NCBI GenBank assembly: GCA_032622095.1 | Contig: CP136064.1 | Location: forward strand, 246,981,827-247,045,826 | Length of the DNA: 64,000 bases | Direction of reading: 5' to 3' | DNA from: Siphonodentalium dalli | Taxonomy: Eukaryota > Mollusca > Scaphopoda > Gadilida > Siphonodentaliidae | In this document: one piece after another, positions 56,890 through 64,000 of the stretch | Position numbering within the stretch: the stretch's first letter is position 1 | Layout of the letters: every line of letters begins with the position of its first letter | The notes under the pieces: model-generated | What the model was told of the DNA's origin: nothing | The model's input: the letters and a program-made list of their open reading frames with translations, nothing else | Database searches by the model: none | Position numbers and translations under genes: made by a program

Positions 56890-58730
56890 AAGACCCGGAG
56901 AGGGAGCTGCACAGCCGAGCTTGAGGAAACAATGCAGCAATGGTTTTAACAAGACAACTTTTAATTGTAGATATCACAAGAATTTTAAAATCATTTGGCT
57001 TTCAACAACTTCCTCAACAGCTGGCGTACCGTATATCATATAAATTATGCATGGCTTGGGAGTGACTATGCCAAACTAGTGGTCCTCGAGGAGGAATAGT
57101 CCACGAGCCATACATGTATTGGCATAATCAGCGACAAGTCATGCATTATTTATTATATTATATCGAACATTGGTGTCAATTGTAACACAATTTTGAAAAT
57201 TGATCTCAGATTTTAAAATTTACGGCAATCTTTCGACGATGACAGGAAAGCATAATTCAGATGTTAAAATGGCAGATCATCGATGAAAACGGAAATGGAA
57301 GTTATAAATAATGTTGACTGGCATTGACCGCCGCTTGCCACCTAAACGGACAAACTATTAAATACTTTGGATAGCTATGATCGGACATTTGTTAAGATAT
57401 ATAAATTTCACCAATAAGTCTCATGCTATACCGATATTAGATATTACAACAAGTATGTATCGTAGAAGGTATAGTCTCAGATTGGCTGTGTCTTCAGGCG
57501 GAAATCAGATTTCGCGAAATGAGTCTGTTACTATAAATAGAAAAAGAATAGTAGGCGAGTAGGAATATTATCGTAAATTAGTATAGCAGTGTGCAACCAA
57601 TCAGAACACAAGAAAGTCACGTGAGATATAATATAGTGCGGTATTGTCCCAACAGAAATACAATTCTGCCAGGACCTGCACTTTTTCGCGAAGAAGGTCT
57701 CATGGTCCACTTTGGCCCTACAGCTTTTCAAGACGTGTTGTTGAGTTGACCCGATTCAATGAATCGGCTAATCACACCTCGTCGCAGTGTTTCAGATTAA
57801 GGTTATGTTATCTATTGCATTCTACCATACTTGACGTTTGTGTCATGTCTGAAACTAGTGTTGTCAGTGCCTGTTTCATAGTGAAGAACATGCAGTGGCC
57901 TAATGGATAAACGCTTCGGTTTTCTACCAGTCTTTTGTCCGACTATATTTCGAAGGGTGGTCCAAGGCGGCTGCTGTGATAGCTGCCAAACATTTGGTTG
58001 TCACATGGCAACTTAGTCCAAAATATAACGCAGGCAATGTCATTCGCTCCCAATGCCATACTAGCTTTGGTTAAGAACCTTATGTGTTTATTGTCGACAA
58101 AACACTGTAAAGTATTGCTGGTTAGTTCATTTTCAAGCTAATCAACACTAGGTCAAGGAAACTGTTTGAATTTTCAAAGAAAGTTCAACGTGACACTCTA
58201 AGCTTCAGTTAAGATCTCTAACACAAACACATGTGTTGGGTACTTATCACAGACCTGGCTGGGACCTCACTATATATATCTGACTTGTCTGTCTGATTCA
58301 GAAGTATTGGTTGAGCTGGCTTCACAGTGACTGATGTGCACAGCATGTCGAACACTATTGATGGTAGATAAAACAACCCGCAACGTTGAATGTCGGGTAT
58401 ACACGAAACTACCATTTACATGTGTAGCTCTCCCTTTGTGGTGTTTAAATGTCAAACATATGACCATGGCCAAGAAAATTGCAAGATCAAATAAATTAAA
58501 TGTGCACTGTTCTGCTGCAGGCTGTTAACACACCAATTGCTTAGAAGCAATCAAATTCGCAAACTGTCTCGTAACTCATCAAAGGGTCCGGCATGACCCA
58601 TTTGGGACTGACTTGAAAGTGCAAAAACATTACATCTGAGAAACTAGCTGGGCCTCAAACGCCAGCGTGGCAGATTTTCTGCGGTTGTGTTCGCAATGAG
58701 GTGTGTTGACGCAAGCAGTCAGACAGTGAG
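56890..58730. other. Mostly unassigned; tRNA-like box A
   Basis: At about 57893-57925 the sequence GTGGCCTAATGGATAAACGC closely resembles the D-arm half of a tRNA, but no box B follows, so it may be a truncated SINE head. The rest is unrecognised. Confidence 0.4.
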
Positions 58731-59046
58731 TCAAACTCCAGGCAGAGTTATCTCTCATCGCTCCGCTGAGATACCACTGCTATAAGGACATTTGGTAAGG
58801 ATTTCTTACTTGTTCTTAGTTCTTATGTTGTTGCATTAAACTTGTCTATGTCTGGCTCAGTTCATATTGTTCTTATCAATACCGAAATAATTACCATTAT
58901 TGCAAACGTTTGGTGGTCAAAATATAATAGGTGACTAAATATAGTTCCGACGATATGTAAAAATATATGTATCGGTCCGCAACGTACCATCCTTGTGGCA
59001 GTGCTATATCGCAGTGATAAAGTAGAGGGTGCTGCATGGAGTTTGA
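58731..59046. mobile_element. TCAAACTCC-terminal MITE, full copy
   Basis: The ends are TCAAACTCCAGGCAGAG and GCTGCATGGAGTTTGA. The arms also share AGATACCACTGC / GGCAGTGCTATATC and TAAGGACATTTGG-type words. The interior includes GGCTCAGTTCATATTGTTC and TAGTTCCGACGATATGTAAA. A shortened copy is at 20242-20417 and another begins at 63748. Confidence 0.82.
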
Positions 59047-59560
59047 CTGTGAGTCAGATCAATGCAGATTTATAGCGTATCACATGAACCGCAAGTGAAA
59101 ATATATTGCTTCTGTTACAGACGGTATCACAGGCAATGAAAATGTCGGACTTTTCTGTTTCAATGAAGCCAGCTCAAAAACAATCGACAAAGTGTCTTCA
59201 GTATTATTATTCCGGTAAACAGAAGTTGAAATGAGCTTAATAAGTTCGATACAATGATAGAGGAAGGACGCTTTACAGTTTATGTGTGTTGAAGCTTCAG
59301 AATACAGAATCTATCAAGCATCTTTCCAATGCAAGCGTTTTCTTCTATCGTTGTATATCGAACTTATCAAGCTCATTTCAACTTCTGTTTCGGGGGAGTT
59401 CCGTTGGTTTGTAGATTTTATACCAAACTCGGGTCCAGTTCGTTGGCGACAATCAATGTAATTAAGATAGATCGAGTAACATCCTGCATGGACTCATTCC
59501 GTTCATCATCCTCTACAGCCTGTTCTCATGCATGGGTCGTAAGTTCAATATGAATATTTG
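59047..59560. other. Unassigned; short inverted words
   Basis: TTGAAATGAGCTTAATAAGT near 59226 faces ACTTATCAAGCTCATTTCAA near 59363 and could form an imperfect hairpin of about 170 bp with GAAGCTTCAGAATACAGAAT in the loop region. No gene recognised. Confidence 0.45.
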
Positions 59561-61010
59561 TATCTCGGAATAGGTTCAATATATGAACGTATTTAAAAAA
59601 GAAATAGGTTCAATGTGCAACTATTTGAGCAATAGGTTTTTTACAAGCCTCTTTACTTGGTAATGTATTTTCAATGTGGCCCGCGCCATTCAACGCAATA
59701 ACGAATGCTTTTATGGGCTTATTTCACCATCAAGTAAGTCCAATATGAACATATTTAGGTTCGATATGAAGTTAGGAATCTATTGACACGAGAATTTTGT
59801 CCTCTATTCTAAGATGGATGCGCTGCGTCGCGACATACTTCCGTACACTGCATATTTAAGAAAACCCGCGGCAGTTGAAAATCAAATTTGTTCGATTTTA
59901 TACTGTATACCAGCCTATTCTCCCGAAAACTAGCACATCTGCTTATAATAGAATATGTTTTATGTAGATAATCTGCTTATAATCGCCTCATTTTTAGTCG
60001 ATAATGTGCTGAAAATGAGAAATTTTAGTCACAATATTGACTAATAATGAGACGATTCTAAGCAGATTATGTGCTGACAATGACACAAATAAGCCAACCC
60101 ACGACTTTTCAGTTGCACATTCTTTAACATCTGTTTTTGATGTGGCCTGTGCAAATAAAACGAAATAACGGACATATACTCCTTATCTGCTTATTTCAGA
60201 ATAAATAATCACATTATTTCACTATTTCACTTATAGGTCGATTAAGTGGGTATTTGCGAGAAGATATGTTGCGATTTAGGTTCAATATATAAACAATTTT
60301 CAAACGTATTTCAAAACGAAATAAATTAAATATGGCAATATTTGAGCAATATATGTTCTATTCAAGCCTATTTACCGTGGTGATGTGTTTTCATTGTTGC
60401 CCACGTCATTCACCGGAATAAAGAATGTAATTATGGGCTTTTTTCACCATCAAGTAAATCCAATATGAACATATTTAGGTTCGATATGAAGTTAGGAATC
60501 TAATTACAGGAGAAATGTGGTCATCTATTCTAAGATGGATGCGCTGCGTCGCGACATACTTCCGTATATACACTGAAATTTCAGAAAACCCGGGGCAGTG
60601 GAAACTCAAATTTGTTCGATTTTATACTGTATACCAGCCTATTGTCACAAAAACTATCACATTATCTGCTTATAATAGAACATGTTTTATGTAGATAATC
60701 TGCTTAGAATCGCCATCATATTTTAGTCGATAATGTTCTGATAACGAGAACTTTTAGTCGCATTATCGACTCATAATGAGACGATTCTATATATAAGCAG
60801 ATTATGTAAATAAAGGTATGACGTAAATAAGCCAATTCACGACTGTTCATGTGTATGTTCTTTAACATGTGTTTTCACTGTGGCCCGCGCCATAGAACGA
60901 AATATCTGGTACAAGAGTCCATTATCTGCTTATTTCAGAATCAGATAATCACATTATGTACCTATTTCACATTGTAGGTCGATTATGTGCGTATTTCCGC
61001 GAGGATATGA
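59561..61010. repeat. Tandem duplication, two units of about 720 bp
   Basis: GGATGCGCTGCGTCGCGACA occurs at about 59816 and 60537, and TCGATATGAAGTTAGGAATC at 59761 and 60481, a 720-bp spacing that holds for the whole region. Each unit runs from AATAGGTTCAATAT-like words through TTATGGGCTTATTTCACCAT, TTCGATTTTATACTGTATAC and a palindrome of ATAATCTGCTTA...TAAGCAGATTAT (59968-60070 and about 60692-60806), and ends in GTAGGTCGATTATGTGCGTATT-like words. A half-unit lies at 19049-19382. The superfamily is unknown. Confidence 0.88.
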
Positions 61011-61094
61011 AACACCTTCCTCAAAATAGGTGCGGGGTATATAGGAGACCACGACCACCCAATAACGAATTTGACTGATGACAGTTCCATAATA

Positions 61095-61111
61095 CCCCCC
61101 CCCCCCCCCCC
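61095..61111. repeat. C17 homopolymer
   Basis: An uninterrupted run of C. Similar tracts are at 21298-21314, 23629-23643 and 44443-44458, with a G12 run near 30209. Confidence 0.95.
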
Positions 61112-61207
61112 GTACAAGTTTTTGTATCAATGCATTTGTGGAGGGGAACTTCCCAGGGTCACGTGAGACATCGACTGCTCTATATAAAACCGAATCTCGA
61201 ACCTTCG

Positions 61208-62340
61208 GACTATTTCAATCAATCAATCAATTTATTATACTTTTACACCAAACATGATCAACTGTATAGATACATAATATAGATACATAATATAAAACAA
61301 TGTAGCACAAGGACATGTATACATGAAGTTGATTTGTGGTCGTGACACAAAATGTGACCCGCCATATCAAATCCAGTCGTAAGTCGGGAATTTTTTTTAC
61401 CCTGTGCCAATGCATTCTCTTATATATGCGAGTCGACCATAGGTCGCCTCGCATATATAAGAGAATGCATTGGCCTAACAATTTTTTACAATTTTAATAA
61501 TTTTTTCTTGTATTCTTTATCAATTTTATAATTTCACCCATACAGAGCCCCAGTCAAACATGAGCAGACGACACTCTACTATATGCTTCTATATATGTGT
61601 GGGGCTCCCTGCAGGGTAATGGATGTTTTTTATTTTATGTCCTAAAAATTGTAAGAAACATTTATTTAAAAAAAATGATAAAAAAATTGTTAGGCCAATG
61701 CATTCTCTTATATATGCGAGGCGACCTATGGTCGACTCGCATATATAAGATAATGCATTGGCACAGGGTAAAACAATCCCGACTTACGACTGGATTTGAT
61801 ATGGCGGGTCACAAATGTCACACATATTATTGGAGCGATATATATTTGTGTGTAGTTTGATCTTATTGGGGATTCGCATTCGTCTGGTTTCGTATTCTGT
61901 CAAGCAGTTAGTTAACTTGGTCACTAGGTTGCCATTTTCCCTTTTGGACAAGTCCGTGGTAGATACAATGGGCAATTGATTTTAGTCCATTCGGTGGCGA
62001 GCATGTCATTATTTGTTTGAATTGAGCTATTCCAGCTAACTCTTGGTTGTCTTTCGGTAATTGTTTTATTTTAAGAATGATTGACGTTCGTATGATAGTA
62101 GTGCGCAACTTATAATGAGGTGCATTTTGTCGTCCAACTCGTTGCAATGTTCGCAAATACGATAATAGTTCGTCAATGTTTAGATATCGGCCTCGTTCAA
62201 TTCCGAGGGAATGACAGCTGATCCGCAATCTCGTGAGTGACCCCCTGTGTTTCGTTATTCTGAATGAGCCAGACCAGCCTCCCCATGACATCTTCACTAG
62301 ATTTCACAACTGAAGTCACAACTAGCACAGATACCTTGTT
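61208..62340 (-). pseudogene. LINE 3' end: ORF2 C-terminus and tail, split by a MITE
   Basis: On the minus strand from about 62300, the translation gives SLTRLRISCHSLGIERGRY. After a frameshift it reads ICEHCNELDDKMHLIISC, a C-x2-C-x7-H-x4-C motif typical of the C-terminal zinc-binding end of CR1/L2/Jockey-like LINE proteins. It then shifts frame again to IAQFKQIMTCSPPNGLKSIA and HCIYHGLVQKGK before a stop near 61908. The expected 3' untranslated part is cut by the 461-bp MITE at 61353-61813. It resumes as GATCATGTTTGGTGTAAAAG and ends at about 61208 in AATAAATTGATTGATTGATT, the short-repeat tail such LINEs carry. At least two frameshifts and truncation make it inactive. The 5' limit is uncertain. 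Confidence 0.82.
61353..61813 (-). mobile_element. Double-hairpin MITE with TGTGACCCGCC termini, copy 3 (nested)
   Basis: It is full-length at 461 bp, with both 69-bp modules intact (61406-61474 and 61694-61762) and the unique interior in the opposite orientation to copies 1 and 2. It lies inside the 3' region of the minus-strand LINE at 61208-62340. The flanking dinucleotides are AA on both sides rather than TA. Confidence 0.92.
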
Positions 62341-63041
62341 TTAGCTGTTATATTTTTAGCATGGACGCAATTCGCTGTATATTATACCATACCTAGGAGG
62401 GGCGGTGGACCAGGTCACATGCCTTTCTTTGTAGATTTTCTGTATTAACATGATCAGGCATGCGGTCCATTGTTCTGCGAAGACGTTCGAACTACAAATT
62501 AAGCATTGAGTGGATGGTTAAATTAGCACCCACGTGATCTCCATTGTTCATATCATCGGAAATCGAGGTGGAGTCCTATCCGTCTTCTGTAATATAATTT
62601 TTAAGTTAATCGCTAGTGTGTTTCACCATTAATAACTCAGTGTGTGGCAAGAAAATCAAAGACGCTGTCAAAACGAGCGTGAACGTCTTGACTTGAATTT
62701 CGCCAACCCCCGCGTTGATCTTCTGTATCCACAAAACAAACGTCTGCAGATCGACTCCAGTAGAGGGTATTAAATCTCGTCGACCAGGGAACCAACCAGA
62801 CGAGCGGAATTAAACAGCGGGAGAGAACCTTAGAACAGTGAGGGTTTTAAGTGCTCAGACACTGACATATTTACCCATTTTCATGGCTGATCTAATTTTC
62901 TTTAATGATTGAATTAGCTATTATTTGGTGCACTCTGTCTAAGGCTATCATATCACGATAATTCGTTGCATTATGCGTACGAGGTGGTATAGTGTTTAAC
63001 CACGTAGTTCTAAATCTCACCATGTAGAAGCGTCTTCATGC
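62341..63041. other. Unassigned intergenic stretch
   Basis: May include older LINE sequence upstream of the recognisable fragment, but no motif is visible. Confidence 0.35.
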
Positions 63042-63355
63042 CAAGCATTGAAATAGTTTGTCTGACATTTGCAGAATGAGGTCCCCAGAGCAGAGGGTAA
63101 CGGGATATAGCGTCACCAAATCCACCCTCTTGGAACCGCATTTTGCTGAGGCATCAACTGCTATGGGAGAGTCTCAGACATAGGATTAGATTGAAGTTCC
63201 CCAGTTGAAGTTAGTCACATTGATTATGCATTTTATCTTCTTCAAATTAGGGGATATAGAAACCGAACAAAAGGGGAAAGGACGGGATAGCGTCTCTAAA
63301 TTCACCCTCTGGGGACCTCATTCTCCAAATGACAGAAACGCTATTTCAAGGCTTG
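63042..63355. mobile_element. Double-hairpin element, CAAGCNTGCAAATAG family
   Basis: CAAGCATTGAAATAGTTTGT and the inverse ending GGCTTG bound a 314-bp copy. The hairpin words GAATGAGGTCCCCAGAG and CACCCTCTGGGGACCTCATT are present, along with the central CCCCAGTTGAAGTTAG. The left hairpin is partly deleted. Confidence 0.82.
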
Positions 63356-63747
63356 CTTCCTGTTATATAATATAGCCAGTCCTGTTACACACCATATTCC
63401 TGTGGTCAATACTATAAACAAAAACGTGCAATACACAAGATATTAAAATTTCAGGGTGCCATAATCGAAAATAATTGACGGGCGCATAATCCGCGCATGT
63501 GTTTTCTTGCAATGTGTTTTATATAATATTTGTTTTATCTTCGCACAACATGACTTCAAACCTTGAAATATTGTGTCTCACTCTGTGAGGTTTTAGATTG
63601 TAAAACGGCAAACTTTAATCTTGAGTTGCTAATAGCTACCGACGGTCGGCTGATTCACGTGGTCGAGACTGTTCAGAGTTCATACGCCAACTTCAAAATT
63701 GTAGCAAGAGCGATAACCCAAATGCACGTATAGTCGGCATACTTATG
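63356..63747. other. Unassigned intergenic stretch
   Basis: No recognisable element. Confidence 0.35.
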
Positions 63748-64000
63748 CAAACTCCAGGCAGAGTTATCTCTCATTGCTTCGCTGATATACCACTGCCACA
63801 AGGAGATTTGGTAAGGATTTTTACATGATACTACGGTCTTATGTTTTAGGATTAAAATTGTCTGTCTGGCTCAGTTCATATTGTTCTTATCAATACCGAA
63901 AGAATTACCATTATTGCAAACTATTTGTGGTAAAAATAAGATAATAGATGACTAAATATAGTTCCGACGATACGTAAACATATATGTATCGGTCTGCAAA
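63748..64000 (+). mobile_element. TCAAACTCC-terminal MITE, cut by the window edge
   Basis: CAAACTCCAGGCAGAGTTAT begins the copy, and the interior follows the 58731 copy through TAGTTCCGACGATACGTAAA to GTATCGGTCTGCAAA at the edge. The right terminus lies outside the window. Confidence 0.82.

Noticed and set aside
57380-57410. Peptide MIGHLLRY as a LINE or endonuclease remnant
   Set aside because: Eight residues of vague resemblance without supporting sequence on either side.

Overview
This window looks like gene-poor animal nuclear DNA. It is AT-rich and has no open reading frame that I can tie to a complete protein. It is packed with short non-autonomous DNA transposons (MITEs and foldbacks), decayed LINE ends, tRNA-like SINE heads, satellite or minisatellite arrays and homopolymer C tracts. 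The mix of TTAA-flanked (piggyBac-type), TA-flanked (Tc1/mariner-type) and 8-bp-duplicating (hAT-type) elements with CR1/L2/Jockey-like LINE remnants fits an invertebrate, perhaps marine. I cannot name a species, and this is inference from repeat style only.

Layout. 1-2.4 kb: a long-inverted-repeat element cut by the window edge, then a TTAA MITE carrying a second MITE inside it. 3-7.5 kb: a minimal hairpin, a tRNA-like SINE head, a double-hairpin element and a 120-bp palindrome. 10-14 kb: a three-unit tandem repeat, a 536-bp TA-type element and a five-unit 52-bp array. 16-21 kb: a dense nest of TTAA and TA elements, two of which abut on one shared TTAA. 23-31 kb: a LINE reverse-transcriptase scrap and decayed TTAA MITEs. 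30.6-38.1 kb: hAT-like foldbacks, a mariner-type MITE and an eight-unit satellite array. 42-51 kb: further copies of the same families, including a near-identical inverted partner of the 16.3-kb element. 55-56 kb: a TTAA element nested in a TA element. 59.6-61.0 kb: a roughly 720-bp tandem duplication. 61.2-62.3 kb: a minus-strand LINE 3' end interrupted by a MITE.

The most striking pattern is a palindromic module of about 69 bp, starting GCCAATGCATTCTCTTATAT. It occurs as inverted pairs inside at least three MITE families whose outer termini are otherwise different. Termini, insertion sites and interior hairpins therefore appear to have been shuffled among families. Nested insertions at several loci, with intact copies elsewhere in the window, give a relative order of activity.

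No gene in the window is well supported. One weak candidate exon (about 43.95-44.14 kb) is listed with low confidence. All repeat calls come from reading and aligning by eye; no database was searched.
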